Shown here in pieces: positions 1-6,699 of a stretch of DNA of 41,611 bases; positions within the stretch are counted from its first letter, which is position 1, and every line of letters starts with the position of its first letter. Source of the stretch: a virus. The notes under the pieces were generated by a model. That model had not been told where the DNA came from. It made no database searches and saw nothing but the letters and a program-made list of their open reading frames with translations. The position numbers and the translations under genes were made by a program. The stretch is taken from the IMG/VR virus record IMGVR_UViG_3300036845_000265, positions 1-41,611 of that record. The stretch is one strand, 5' to 3'.

Positions 1-85
1 CTGCGATTACTTCGCCAATACTAAGAGGCATCCGATGAAGTGTTGAACGCGCCCCTACACCCGACAGTTGTGTCCGGGGAAAGCG
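1..85. repeat. Left copy of 85-bp perfect inverted repeat
   Basis: Bases 1-85 are the exact reverse complement of 34473-34557. The match begins at the first base of the window and stops after base 85, where the flanks diverge. No gene is seen in 1-225 apart from this repeat. Because the copy starts exactly at the window edge, it may mark an assembly break rather than a biological element. Confidence 0.95.
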
Positions 86-225
86 CGAGATTTCTGCTTT
101 TCGCCCAATATCTTGCAAGTCGACGTCACACAATCGGTTGCTGAGTTGTAACAACTTTGCCCCTGACGATTGCTTTAGGCGGCCGCTGAATAGGGGGTCT
201 GCAATCTAGCTAGAATGATAAGGGC

Positions 226-252
226 AAAAAAAGACCCCCATAGCGGGGGTCT
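226..252 (-). terminator. Rho-independent terminator of left early block
   Basis: On the minus strand an 8-bp GC-rich stem (AGACCCCC / GGGGGTCT) with a short loop is followed by a run of seven T. It lies 25 bases past the stop codon of the last minus-strand gene, as expected for the end of the leftward early transcript. Confidence 0.88.
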
Positions 253-277
253 GGAGGCGATTTAAACGCTAGGTCGT

Positions 278-589
278 TTAGGCGTCCGACTCGCCGTCGC
301 GATCCTCCCATCGCAGATTGTCCAGGCGGATTGCGAGGCGGCCGGTTGGCGCGGGCGCCTTGCAAGCCTCGCAAGGTTCCTTCATTGCGGCTTCAATGAC
401 AGACCATAGGCGGGAATAACCATCGGCAATCCGGTTGCACGTATCGGCATCGACATTTTCGCCCTTGGCTCGATGCGCGCTAGCACGGTCGCGCCACTCG
501 GCGCCGTGGGAGCTACATGCAATGCGTAAGCTAAGGCCGTCATTGTACGATACGTTAACGGTAATCGGTCGGTCAAAGTCGGTTGTCAT
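278..589 (-). CDS. Hypothetical small early protein
   Basis: A 103-residue protein that I do not recognise. The ATG at 589 is preferred over an upstream in-frame ATG at 622 because a GAGG Shine-Dalgarno inside the recurring CACATGAGG leader lies about 8 bases before it. The middle holds a CEACKAP motif that could be half of a metal site, though only one CxxC is present. It is the last gene of the leftward early block, preceded by a long hairpin and a promoter-like pair and followed by the terminator at 226-252. Function unknown. Confidence 0.72.
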   Translation of the reverse strand: MTTDFDRPITVNVSYNDGLSLRIACSSHGAEWRDRASAHRAKGENVDADTCNRIADGYSRLWSVIEAAMKEPCEACKAPAPTGRLAIRLDNLRWEDRDGESDA

Positions 590-621
590 GTTCGTTGCCT
601 CATGTGTGACGTTGCGACGCA

Positions 622-654
622 AGAGCGCCGCGCTAGGGGATAGCGCGGCGCTCT
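622..654 (-). other. 14-bp perfect hairpin in early leader
   Basis: AGAGCGCCGCGCTA and TAGCGCGGCGCTCT pair perfectly around a 5-base loop. There is no T tract on either side, so this is not a standard terminator. On the minus strand it lies between the gene ending at 676 and the start at 589, about 20 bases before the ribosome site. It could be an attenuator, a processing site or an mRNA-stabilising leader. Confidence 0.75.
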
Positions 655-665
655 CATTATGTCAA
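637..665 (-). promoter_or_regulatory. Sigma70-like promoter candidate for gene 278-589
   Basis: On the minus strand TTGACA (660-665) is followed after 17 bases by TATCCC (637-642). The -35 is perfect and the -10 weak. The spacing matches the promoters at 1001-1029 and 1739-1767. The -10 overlaps the hairpin at 622-654. Confidence 0.5.
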
Positions 666-675
666 CTGATTTGGT

Positions 676-967
676 TTACGCGGGCAGTAGCACGCGCTCG
701 CGCCGGAACAAGTCAGGGTCAACCATCGGCAGCAAGAGGTTTAAGGCCTTGCCCTTCATATCGTCGCCACTGCCCCATGTACCGGCCTCAAAACGCGAGG
801 CGATCAATCCCTCGGTTGAACCATCGGCGCCCCTTACAGAGCGGCTGTGGTCAACGTAGCGTGTCACCGCCTGAAGGGCAGACCAGACGTCATCGCGGGC
901 GGTGTTTCGCTCGCGCTTAGTGACATTGTACGCGTCGATTATGTCTGAAGCATCTTTTTTCCCTCAT
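676..967 (-). pseudogene. DUF932-like C-terminal fragment, start disrupted
   Basis: The frame encodes about 95 residues containing VTRYVDHSRSVRGADG and a tail that, from memory, resemble the C-terminal end of phage DUF932 proteins, which are normally several hundred residues. In the correct frame there is no ATG, GTG or TTG between an in-frame stop near 966 and a GTG at 867. The ATG at 967 would lead straight into the frame if the six-T run at 955-960 (plus strand) had one base fewer, giving MREKDASDIIDAY. The ATG at 953 gives only MLQT. So it is either an indel, a remnant, or a 63-residue protein from the GTG. A promoter and hairpin precede it. Confidence 0.55.
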
Positions 968-974
968 GTGTGGC

Positions 975-996
975 GACGGGGCGATTGCGCCCCGTC
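975..996 (-). other. 9-bp perfect hairpin in early leader
   Basis: GACGGGGCG and CGCCCCGTC pair around a 4-base loop just before the CACATGAGG leader of the gene ending at 676. It has no T tract. Its placement between promoter and ribosome site matches the hairpin at 622-654. Confidence 0.65.
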
Positions 997-1000
997 AATC

Positions 1001-1029
1001 GTTCTAGTTGACACTCACTCTTTTGTCAA
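1001..1029 (-). promoter_or_regulatory. Sigma70-like promoter with inverted repeat
   Basis: On the minus strand TTGACA (1024-1029), 17 bases, then TAGAAC (1001-1006). The -35 lies in a 7-bp perfect inverted repeat, GTTGACA and TGTCAAC, separated by 10 bases (1007-1030), which could be an operator. It overlaps the stop codon of the gene at 1026-1721 and would drive the gene ending at 676. Confidence 0.6.
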
Positions 1030-1721
1030 CCGGCTTGTTTTGGCTTGCGGCGGATTGCCTTGCGACGTTCGCTTTCCGCGTTCATTTCTTTCAGTAGCTC
1101 GCCAAACCTCCAGTCGGTCATATTCTGCGCGATGGTCTGCGCGATCAGCTTCACGCCATCGTTTTTTAGATCGAACAGGCTTCCATCTTTTTCCGCTTGG
1201 CGCTTCCACTTGTCGCGCTCTGTCGCCAGCGCCTCCAGTTCACGTTCGACTTTTTGTGCTTTCGTTTCTGTCACGGGCTTTTTTTCTGCGCCCTTGTCGA
1301 CCATCATGCGCTCATAGTTGCGCTTGACGGTTCCGGGGTGATTAATCATGAGCCGCTGCGACACGCCCACCGTCTCGCGCCACGCCTCGATCGCGGCCAT
1401 GTGATCCGCGCACCAGATCGCTTGATTGCGCGTCGCCTTGTCTATGTCGGTCGCCCACTTCCGCGCGTGCATCCACTCGGAAAAGGAGACGTTATAGGTC
1501 TTTCCGATCGGCTGGTTGGTCCCGGCGCGAGCCATTGCGGCGGCGCGGCCATCGGCAAAGCGGACGCAGATGACTTTCCAGTCATCCCAGCTTGCGCCTC
1601 GTTTAAGCCTTTCCCACGCGACACATGTTGCGACTTCCGCGCGTTCCTCATGGTCCGTCGTCATCTGTGTTTCGATGTTGTCCATTGTGACGTCCTTTCT
1701 AAAGTCCCTGTGTGTCATCAT
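1026..1721 (-). CDS. Hypothetical early protein with C-terminal coiled coil
   Basis: A 231-residue protein of unknown function. The N-terminal half contains a Trp-rich region (ASWDDWKVICVRFADGR) and the middle has NHPGTVKRNYERM, resembling short helical motifs in other phage early proteins. Residues of about 155-230 are charged and helical, probably a coiled coil. The ATG at 1721 has GAGGAC upstream; an internal ATG at 1685 also has AAGGA before it, so the start is uncertain by 12 codons. It has its own promoter at 1739-1767. Confidence 0.75.
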   Translation of the reverse strand: MMTHRDFRKDVTMDNIETQMTTDHEERAEVATCVAWERLKRGASWDDWKVICVRFADGRAAAMARAGTNQPIGKTYNVSFSEWMHARKWATDIDKATRNQAIWCADHMAAIEAWRETVGVSQRLMINHPGTVKRNYERMMVDKGAEKKPVTETKAQKVERELEALATERDKWKRQAEKDGSLFDLKNDGVKLIAQTIAQNMTDWRFGELLKEMNAESERRKAIRRKPKQAG

Positions 1722-1738
1722 GCGTCCTCACGACATTA

Positions 1739-1767
1739 TGATTACATGTGTTAGGTTAGGTTGTCAA
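1739..1767 (-). promoter_or_regulatory. Sigma70-like promoter for gene 1026-1721
   Basis: On the minus strand TTGACA (1762-1767), 17 bases, then TAATCA (1739-1744), followed by the GTGAGGAC leader. The same TAATCA -10 occurs in the promoter at 2834-2863. The -35 falls inside a copy of the recurrent motif at 1751-1783. Confidence 0.68.
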
Positions 1768-1783
1768 CCCTATCGTTTTACGT
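1751..1783. repeat. Copy 1 of recurrent TTAGGnTAGG-TGTCAA motif (degenerate)
   Basis: Plus-strand TTAGGTTAGG, T, TGTCAA, then CCCTATCGT and TTTACG. It aligns base by base with the copies at 15922, 25701 and (reversed) 11135, but the second palindrome arm is degenerate (TTTACG instead of TTGACA). It overlaps the -35 of the early promoter, so a protein bound here could control it. Confidence 0.7.
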
Positions 1784-1845
1784 GGCGCAGAGGGAAACGA
1801 AGATCGTTTTCCATATATTTTACATAAAAAAGTAGTGCTATTGAC

Positions 1846-2025
1846 CTAAAGAAAGTGTGGATAGGCGGCCATCGCAATGAACGCCAACCAAAACCACCAC
1901 ACCCACTTCGGCGCACTTTTTCGTGGCTTAGGCGGGGGCGGCGGCTTTGGCTCGTTGGCGGGCGTGAGTTGCATTAGGATCGCGAGCAACAGCACCGCGA
2001 TGATAAACAGCATCCCGATCATCAT
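1846..2025 (-). CDS. Small two-helix membrane protein
   Basis: A 59-residue ORF, with ATG ATG at 2025 three bases after the stop of the upstream gene. Residues 1-18 (MMIGMLFIIAVLLLAILM) form a transmembrane helix. A Pro/Lys-rich linker with a run of prolines follows. Residues 41-55 (WVWWFWLAFIAMAAY) form a second Trp-rich hydrophobic segment. Such small membrane proteins in early blocks may alter the host envelope or act as holin-like proteins; nothing here decides. Coupling to the upstream gene is likely because no separate promoter is visible. Confidence 0.72.
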   Translation of the reverse strand: MMIGMLFIIAVLLLAILMQLTPANEPKPPPPPKPRKSAPKWVWWFWLAFIAMAAYPHFL

Positions 2026-2028
2026 CGC

Positions 2029-2355
2029 TCAATCCATCCTGCAAGCTTCAAACGATCCGTCCGGCTGGAAGATGGCGACGTAGGCGCCCGGATAGACAAA
2101 GATCACTTCCGTACGGAACGGGATCGCCGCCAGCGGCATCATTGGCGGATCGCCGGGAAAGTGCAGCACCCCGTGGCGGCTGTGCGTCAAACCCGATTGC
2201 GGATGCCAGCCGCCGTAAACATACCGCTCGTTGAATTGCTCGCTAGCCGGGCGCGGATCGTCAACGTCAAGGTAGTCGGGAATGAACCCAACGTCATGCG
2301 CAGGGTTGCAGCGCGTGTCTAGGACGATGATGGGCAGGGGCCAGTTTCTTTTCAT
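2029..2355 (-). CDS. Hypothetical early protein
   Basis: A 108-residue protein that I do not recognise. It has a hydrophobic beta-like start (NWPLPIIVLDTR), many prolines, and a GGWHPQSGLTHSRHGVLHF stretch with three histidines. Its ATG at 2355 overlaps the preceding stop codon (ATGA), so it is translated by coupling. It lies third in the leftward operon started at 2834-2863. Confidence 0.75.
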   Translation of the reverse strand: MKRNWPLPIIVLDTRCNPAHDVGFIPDYLDVDDPRPASEQFNERYVYGGWHPQSGLTHSRHGVLHFPGDPPMMPLAAIPFRTEVIFVYPGAYVAIFQPDGSFEACRMD

Positions 2356-2507
2356 CGGAAGCCCTCAATCCATCGCTTCACGTCATCAAAAGGATGCTTA
2401 TCGAGGTCCGATCCCATCGACGCGACGGCGTTTGCCAAATCGCCTGCGCGCCAATATTCGAGCGCGCGTTTCTTGCACCAAGCAAGGTGTTCGTCTCTGT
2501 CCATCAT
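2352..2507 (-). CDS. Small conserved phage-type protein (MDRDEHLAWCKKRALEY)
   Basis: A 51-residue protein beginning MMDRDEHLAWCKKRALEYW and continuing with GDLANAVASMGSDL. From memory this small family is widespread in phages of Rhizobiales and relatives, with unknown function. The ATG at 2507 has a GGAGG site upstream and overlaps the previous stop (ATGA); its own stop overlaps the next start in the same way. This is tight operon coupling. Predicted to be all-helical and soluble. Confidence 0.8.
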   Translation of the reverse strand: MMDRDEHLAWCKKRALEYWRAGDLANAVASMGSDLDKHPFDDVKRWIEGFR

Positions 2508-2803
2508 TCCATTCCTCCCTCTGGCCAGATGGCGATCGACACTGACACGCCTTTGGTCGCGATCCCTGTTTCGCTACGATACTGCACGCCAATGTGAGCG
2601 CGGAACATCGAGCGCGTGCCGCTGCTGCCGCACTCATTGATGAAGCCAACTGTCCCAAGTTCCTCATACTTTCTTTCGGCTGCAATGTGCGCGACCGCCC
2701 GAGCCGCTGCGGCTGGATCGCGCGCCTCAACTGGCACCACCGAAAACCGATCATCGTCCTGCGGCCTCGCCGTCAGGTGAACCACGTCCGCACCGTACCT
2801 CAT
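2504..2803 (-). CDS. Hypothetical early protein, first gene of leftward operon
   Basis: A 99-residue protein starting MRYGADVVHL. I chose the ATG at 2803 because the CACATGAGG leader places GAGG at usable spacing; an in-frame ATG at 2818 lies inside that leader. It contains an Ala-rich helix (DPAAAARAVAHIAAERKYEEL) and a beta-rich C-terminal half. Not recognised. It is the first gene behind the divergent promoter at 2834-2863. Confidence 0.75.
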   Translation of the reverse strand: MRYGADVVHLTARPQDDDRFSVVPVEARDPAAAARAVAHIAAERKYEELGTVGFINECGSSGTRSMFRAHIGVQYRSETGIATKGVSVSIAIWPEGGME

Positions 2804-2833
2804 GTCATTTGTCCTCATGTGTTTGGCGTCATA

Positions 2834-2882
2834 TGATTAGCATGACATACCGCTTGACGTCAAGCACGATGGCGATTATGCA
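2834..2882. promoter_or_regulatory. Divergent promoter pair with shared palindrome
   Basis: A 14-bp perfect palindrome, GCTTGACGTCAAGC (2852-2865), supplies a -35 in both directions. Minus: TTGACG (2858-2863), 18 bases, TAATCA (2834-2839), leading to the operon at 2803. Plus: TTGACG (2854-2859), 17 bases, TATGCA (2877-2882), leading to the MarR-like gene at 2913. The palindrome is a natural operator for that regulator, since MarR proteins bind inverted repeats as dimers, but binding is inferred. Confidence 0.65.
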
Positions 2883-2912
2883 CAATTAGGCTTGTTCACT
2901 TAAGGAGGCCGA

Positions 2913-3302
2913 ATGAGGAGGGAAGCTGCAATGCACTTGAGGACAGGCGACAACAAAGTGCGATCGGAAGGGCAGACCATCGTCATCCGATCCATGCTGA
3001 CCGGGCTTGATCCTTTCTTTCGGATCAGGGCGACGATGCCAGCGCGGCAAATTCAGGCGTTCCTGCTTGTCGCGGAAAAGGAAGGGATGAGCGTCGCCGA
3101 CTACGCCAAGAAAGCCTCGATTTCGCCAACCACCATGTCACGCAATCTTTTGGACATGGGGGAGCGCGATCGGCGCAACGAAGACGGCGCGGGCCTTGTC
3201 GAGGGCCGCGACAACATATTAAACAGAAGGGAACGGGTGTACCACCTCACTCCAAAAGGCCGGGCGCTCCTCGCCTCGATCACTGCGAGGGTGAAACCAT
3301 GA
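2913..3302 (+). CDS. MarR-like winged helix-turn-helix regulator
   Basis: A 129-residue DNA-binding protein. Residues of about 42-125 carry the winged-helix pattern: MPARQIQAFLLVAEKEGMSV, then the recognition region ADYAKKASISPTTMSRNLL, then RRERVYHLTPKGRALLASI, the wing and helix typical of MarR-type regulators. An AAGGAGG site 6 bases before the ATG supports the start. It faces away from the leftward early operon across the palindrome at 2852-2865, so it probably represses or activates both. No ligand site can be read from sequence. Confidence 0.82.
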   Translation: MRREAAMHLRTGDNKVRSEGQTIVIRSMLTGLDPFFRIRATMPARQIQAFLLVAEKEGMSVADYAKKASISPTTMSRNLLDMGERDRRNEDGAGLVEGRDNILNRRERVYHLTPKGRALLASITARVKP

Positions 3303-3385
3303 CATTCAAAACCTTTGAGGACCGCCGTTGCCCGAGCTTGCGACAATACCGCCGCAAGAAACCGAACCCAGAGGACGAAACCGTC

Positions 3386-3535
3386 ATGAGGAAAATTGTG
3401 TTAGTTGCGTTGGCGATCGGGTTGGGTGCCGCTACCGCCGCTTGGGCGGGGCAGGGCTGCACCACGCGCTGCAACAACTCAGGCACGTGCAACACGTACT
3501 GCGACGATGACCGCCCAAATGGCGGCACTCAGTAA
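3386..3535 (+). CDS. Small secreted cysteine-rich protein
   Basis: From the ATG at 3386 (GAGGA upstream) the product is 49 residues: a signal peptide MRKIVLVALAIGLGAATAAWA with a likely cut before GQ, then about 28 residues with four cysteines (GCTTRCNNSGTCNTYC). The longer frame from 3299 overlaps the MarR stop, but its extra N-terminus looks like leader sequence. Four cysteines in the periplasm could form two disulphides. Candidate roles are superinfection exclusion or envelope modification; both are guesses. Confidence 0.68.
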   Translation: MRKIVLVALAIGLGAATAAWAGQGCTTRCNNSGTCNTYCDDDRPNGGTQ

Positions 3536-3545
3536 CTAACGGACT

Positions 3546-3584
3546 AAAAAAAGATCGCCAATCGGGGCTTACTCCGATTGGCGA
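3546..3584 (-). terminator. Strong hairpin with T run on the minus strand
   Basis: TCGCCAATCGG pairs perfectly with CCGATTGGCGA over 11 bp with an 8-base loop. The seven-A run at 3546-3552 becomes a T tract only on the minus strand, giving a terminator against leftward transcription although no minus-strand gene lies just to the right. On the plus strand it may still act as a pause or mRNA-end structure after the gene ending at 3535. Confidence 0.6.
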
Positions 3585-3662
3585 CCAACCCGTCAAACAC
3601 ACTTAGGGACGGCCCCTGACGTCACACAAGGGCGGCTTTCACGTCTATCACGGGAGGTCGAC

Positions 3663-3911
3663 TTGGACAATGACGAGCTGGTGGCGCAACTGGAAGACAT
3701 CAAAGCCACCCTGAACAGGGTGGCGGATTTGCTCACCGGGCAAATCATGATCGCCGAAGCCGCCGATCGAGCGAGGGAGCGCCAAAACGAAATGGACCGG
3801 CGCGTGGGCGAAGTCATCCGGTTGCACGAGGTGACGGCCGAGACGGCGTTGCAAGGCTACCTGTCCGGCCGGTGGAAGCGGCGCGACGGAACCATTGTCC
3901 CGGAAGCTTAA
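3663..3911 (+). CDS. Hypothetical coiled-coil protein upstream of terminase
   Basis: An 82-residue protein starting at TTG 3663, supported by GGGAGG at good spacing and no better ATG. Residues 3-60 are strongly helical with heptad character (ELVAQLEDIKATLNRVADLL, then ARERQNEMDRRVGEVIRLHE), predicting an oligomeric coiled coil. Its place before the large terminase makes a DNA-recognition or packaging accessory role possible, but no HTH is evident, so I do not call it a small terminase. Confidence 0.68.
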   Translation: MDNDELVAQLEDIKATLNRVADLLTGQIMIAEAADRARERQNEMDRRVGEVIRLHEVTAETALQGYLSGRWKRRDGTIVPEA

Positions 3912-3941
3912 TCCAGCTATCCCGGCCGGGTGGAGGACAAA

Positions 3942-4160
3942 ATGCCGAAAGCAAAAGCCGCACCCGAATATCCCGCCAATGGCGCTGACTACCAACTGGA
4001 CCCCCTTATCGAGGCCTTGCTAGGGCACTTGCCCGCGCCCGGCGACGTGTTCCTGCCGGCCGATCGCAAGCGATGGCTGGCGATCATGGAGCAAGCCTTG
4101 GGGCTGGTGTATCTGGAAACCGAGCCAGAGGGGACGGACCAACAGGATGCCGCGACCTAG
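3942..4160 (+). CDS. Hypothetical protein preceding terminase
   Basis: A 72-residue protein from the ATG at 3942 (GGAGGACAAA upstream; a GTG at 3930 is less likely). Core: LDPLIEALLGHLPAPGDVF, then DRKRWLAIMEQALGLVY, an amphipathic helical pattern that from memory recurs just upstream of terminases in alphaproteobacterial phages. It might be a small terminase-like subunit, since none is otherwise recognised, but this is unproven. Its 3' end overlaps the HNH gene by 14 bases. Confidence 0.68.
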   Translation: MPKAKAAPEYPANGADYQLDPLIEALLGHLPAPGDVFLPADRKRWLAIMEQALGLVYLETEPEGTDQQDAAT

Positions 4161-4470
4161 CTCGATCGCCGAGCTGATCGAAGCCAACAGCATCCCCGAG
4201 CCTAATTCGGGATGCTGGATTTGGCTGCGCGGGTGCAGCAACGATTACCCTGTCGCATGGTGGGACGGGCGCCAGCGGTACGCGACTCGGCTCGCCTTAG
4301 AGCTTAACGATGATGACAAGCGCGACGCCTGTCATCGCTGCGATATGCCGTTCTGCGTCAACCCAGATCATCTGTTTGCCGGGACGCGAAGCATCAATAT
4401 GCTCGACGCCGGGTCCAAAGGACGCTTGAAACGGCGGCAAGACCCGGTGACACGAAAATGGCTCCGGTAA
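4147..4470 (+). CDS. HNH endonuclease
   Basis: A 107-residue HNH-type nuclease. The signature is CHRCDMPFCVNPDHLFAGT followed by SINMLDAGSKGR, the metal-binding His-Asn-His core with a Cys pair as in phage HNH_3 proteins. Such enzymes nick or cut DNA and often behave as free-standing homing endonucleases. Some HNH proteins beside terminase assist packaging, and position next to TerL allows either. The start overlaps the gene before, and the stop overlaps TerL by 13 bases. Confidence 0.85.
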   Translation: MPRPSSIAELIEANSIPEPNSGCWIWLRGCSNDYPVAWWDGRQRYATRLALELNDDDKRDACHRCDMPFCVNPDHLFAGTRSINMLDAGSKGRLKRRQDPVTRKWLR

Positions 4471-6260
4471 CGATCCGCCAAGGCATCTATGATCTGTTGC
4501 AGGCGGTGGAAATCGACACGAAGGAATTAGGCCGCACTCACGTCGATCCGTGGATGTCTCAACGGCTCGTCATTGACGCCGTAGCCAAGGGGCTTGAGGA
4601 GGGCGTCCATGAATTTGTCGTCCTCAAATGTCGTCAGGTGGCGATCACAACCGTCTGTAGTGTGATCGAACTGTTTTGGGCGCTCGCCAATCCGGGCGTT
4701 CAAGGCGCGATCATCGCCGATCGCACGGACAACCTCGAACGGTTGCGCCGCATCTTCGCCGCGCTCCTCGAGACGCTGCCGCCAGAGTGGCGATCCGAGG
4801 AACACCGGCTGATCAGCAACAATCGCAACGGCATGGCGTTCGCCAACCGCAGCGTGATCGACCTGATGGCTGCGGCGTCCAACCCGGACCTTGGCGCGTC
4901 CCGCGCGCTCAACATGATGCACGCCACCGAGTGCGGACAGTGGAAGTCGCTGGCCGGCGTCGAAAGCCTCAAGGCCTCGCTCGCCCGCGTCAATCCCCAT
5001 CGGCTCTATGTGTGGGAGTCGATCGCAAATGGCTTCAATTGGTTTTACAACCATTGCCAGCAAGCGAAGACCGACCGGCACATGCGGTTTATCTTCATCG
5101 GTTTTTGGGCCAACCCAACCTACTCGATCGCCAAGAGCGATCCTGACTACAAGACCTATTGGGATGGCGGGCATCTGACCGAGGAGGAAATCGAAAAGGC
5201 GCGCTTCGTCAAACGAACCTACGGCGTGACCGTCAAACCGGAGCAAATCGCGTGGTGGCGAAGGGAAGCGGAGTTCCGCGACGAACAATATATGCTCCGA
5301 CACTATCCGTGGAACGAAAGGGAGTGCTTTGTAGCTTCGGGCTCGTCTTTCTTCCCAGCAGCCCGGACCCTAGAGCTGATCGAGGGGTTGACGGAGGGAC
5401 CGAAATATCAGGGCTACAAGTACAGCTTCGAGGATGCCTTCCTTGGATCAACGATAGCCCAAACGACCAATCGGGACGAAGTGATGCTGAGGGTGTACGA
5501 GCCGCCCGATCCAAAGGGCGTGTACGTCATCGGCGGCGATCCGTCGGGCGGCGGCGGGGGGGACGCTAACGACCACGCGATCGAAGTCTTTCGCTGCTAC
5601 GCCGATCGCATCGTCCAAGTCGCCGAGTTCCAGTCGAACAAGCCGCTGACCTATCAATTCAGTTGGGTCTTGTCGCACCTGTGCGGAGCCTACCGCGACC
5701 ACATGGCGAACGTCGAAGTGTCGGGCGTCGGCGCCGCCGTGATCCCCGAGGTCCGCAACCTTCGCCAGCTCGCCGAGCGCGGCATCATCCAAGCCGAGGC
5801 CGGGAGCGACAACATCCTCAACATGATCGGCGCTGTCCGATGGTTCCTCTACAAGCGGGCTGACACGATGGGCGGGGCGGGCAACGTCATCGCGTGGAAG
5901 ACCAATCAGGACAACAAGGCCCACGTCTACAGCGCGCTGCGCGACAGCCTCATGCTGCGGCGAATCGAAATCAGATCAATCCATCTGATGCAGGAGTTGC
6001 AGGCGATCGTTGAGGACGACGGCTGGCTTGGGGCCGGGCCGGACACCGGCGAAAACGACGACCTCGTGAGCGCGACCGTTCTGGCGCACCACACATGGAT
6101 CGAGTGGCGGCGGGCCGGGCTGATCGCTCGCAATCTGACGTGGGATAGCGTGAACGGCAACCGGCCTCCGCAGGACGCGGGCACCGTGCTATCGTTCGCT
6201 TTCAGCGAGCATATTCGAAAAATCAACCAGAAGCAGGCGCGGCCAAGGGACGTGTTTTAA
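4458..6260 (+). CDS. terL: Terminase large subunit
   Basis: A 600-residue packaging motor ATPase and nuclease that threads DNA into the prohead through the portal. A Walker A-like segment CRQVAITT lies at about residues 58-65; it is a variant of the CRQ(V/L)GxTT form with Ala in place of Gly. The Walker B and catalytic glutamate region is MMHATE at about 153-158. The nuclease half starts at GGDPSGG (about 359-365) and ends near TGENDDLVSAT (about 545), giving the acidic metal-binding residues. The ATG at 4458 lies inside the HNH gene, without a clear ribosome site, so coupling is likely. Length fits the family. Confidence 0.92.
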   Translation: MAPVTIRQGIYDLLQAVEIDTKELGRTHVDPWMSQRLVIDAVAKGLEEGVHEFVVLKCRQVAITTVCSVIELFWALANPGVQGAIIADRTDNLERLRRIFAALLETLPPEWRSEEHRLISNNRNGMAFANRSVIDLMAAASNPDLGASRALNMMHATECGQWKSLAGVESLKASLARVNPHRLYVWESIANGFNWFYNHCQQAKTDRHMRFIFIGFWANPTYSIAKSDPDYKTYWDGGHLTEEEIEKARFVKRTYGVTVKPEQIAWWRREAEFRDEQYMLRHYPWNERECFVASGSSFFPAARTLELIEGLTEGPKYQGYKYSFEDAFLGSTIAQTTNRDEVMLRVYEPPDPKGVYVIGGDPSGGGGGDANDHAIEVFRCYADRIVQVAEFQSNKPLTYQFSWVLSHLCGAYRDHMANVEVSGVGAAVIPEVRNLRQLAERGIIQAEAGSDNILNMIGAVRWFLYKRADTMGGAGNVIAWKTNQDNKAHVYSALRDSLMLRRIEIRSIHLMQELQAIVEDDGWLGAGPDTGENDDLVSATVLAHHTWIEWRRAGLIARNLTWDSVNGNRPPQDAGTVLSFAFSEHIRKINQKQARPRDVF

Positions 6261-6424
6261 TGTACTCGTCAGACACCGTTGTCGCCGAGCTGGAAATGGC
6301 CGAGGACGAGCTGGCCGAGCTGTACTTCACCGGCCGTGAGCGCGTGATCCAACTCATTCGGGATGAAATCGACCGGCTTGAAGCGGCCAAGGGCATCCCG
6401 AAAGCAGAGGTTCCTGACAAATGA
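6260..6424 (+). CDS. Small acidic helical protein after terminase
   Basis: A 54-residue ORF from the ATG overlapping the TerL stop (TAATG). It is highly charged and helical: VVAELEMAEDELAELYFTGR, then VIQLIRDEIDRLEAAKG, likely a helical hairpin or coiled coil. The stop overlaps the next start (ATGA). Function unknown; tight coupling to terL suggests a head or packaging accessory. Confidence 0.68.
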   Translation: MYSSDTVVAELEMAEDELAELYFTGRERVIQLIRDEIDRLEAAKGIPKAEVPDK

Positions 6425-6699
6425 CCGAAATGTTCGCGCGCTCGCCGATGATGCTGCGCACGGCCGAAACCGAGGGCCGGATCAGCGCGCTCGAAAAGAT
6501 GGTGGAGCGGATCGCCAAAAAGATAGGGCTTGAAGATGATCGTGAGGACATACCATTGCGGGGAGTGCAATTATCGGATGGAAGTGACGCTGACGAGCGA
6601 CCAGTGGGACCAACCACCCCCGAGCTGCACAGCGTGCGACCAGAACCAGATGAACCAAGAGTTCAAGCCCCCCGCGATCGGCGGAAGCATCGGAGCTAA
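6421..6699 (+). CDS. Hypothetical helical protein, long 3' overlap
   Basis: A 92-residue frame. The first 40 residues (TEMFARSPMMLRTAETEGR, then ISALEKMVERIAKKIGLED) form a convincing helical segment. The rest, from about position 6540, is Pro/Arg-rich and coincides with the better frame of the zinc-ribbon gene, with a 164-base overlap. The real gene may be this full frame, or an indel near 6536 may have extended it. Function unknown. Confidence 0.5.
   Translation: MTEMFARSPMMLRTAETEGRISALEKMVERIAKKIGLEDDREDIPLRGVQLSDGSDADERPVGPTTPELHSVRPEPDEPRVQAPRDRRKHRS

Noticed and set aside
435-1327. Plus-strand ORFs of 161, 141 and 90 residues opposite the leftward early genes
   Set aside because: They have no ribosome sites, unnatural composition and lie exactly opposite better minus-strand genes with promoters and leaders.
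1877-2083. Plus-strand 68-residue ORF with a Gly run
   Set aside because: It is the shadow of the 59-residue membrane protein on the minus strand, which has coupled start and two clean helices.
3546-3584. Plus-strand terminator after the Cys-rich gene
   Set aside because: The T tract appears only on the minus strand; on the plus strand the stem is followed by CCAACCC, so I did not call it a rightward terminator.
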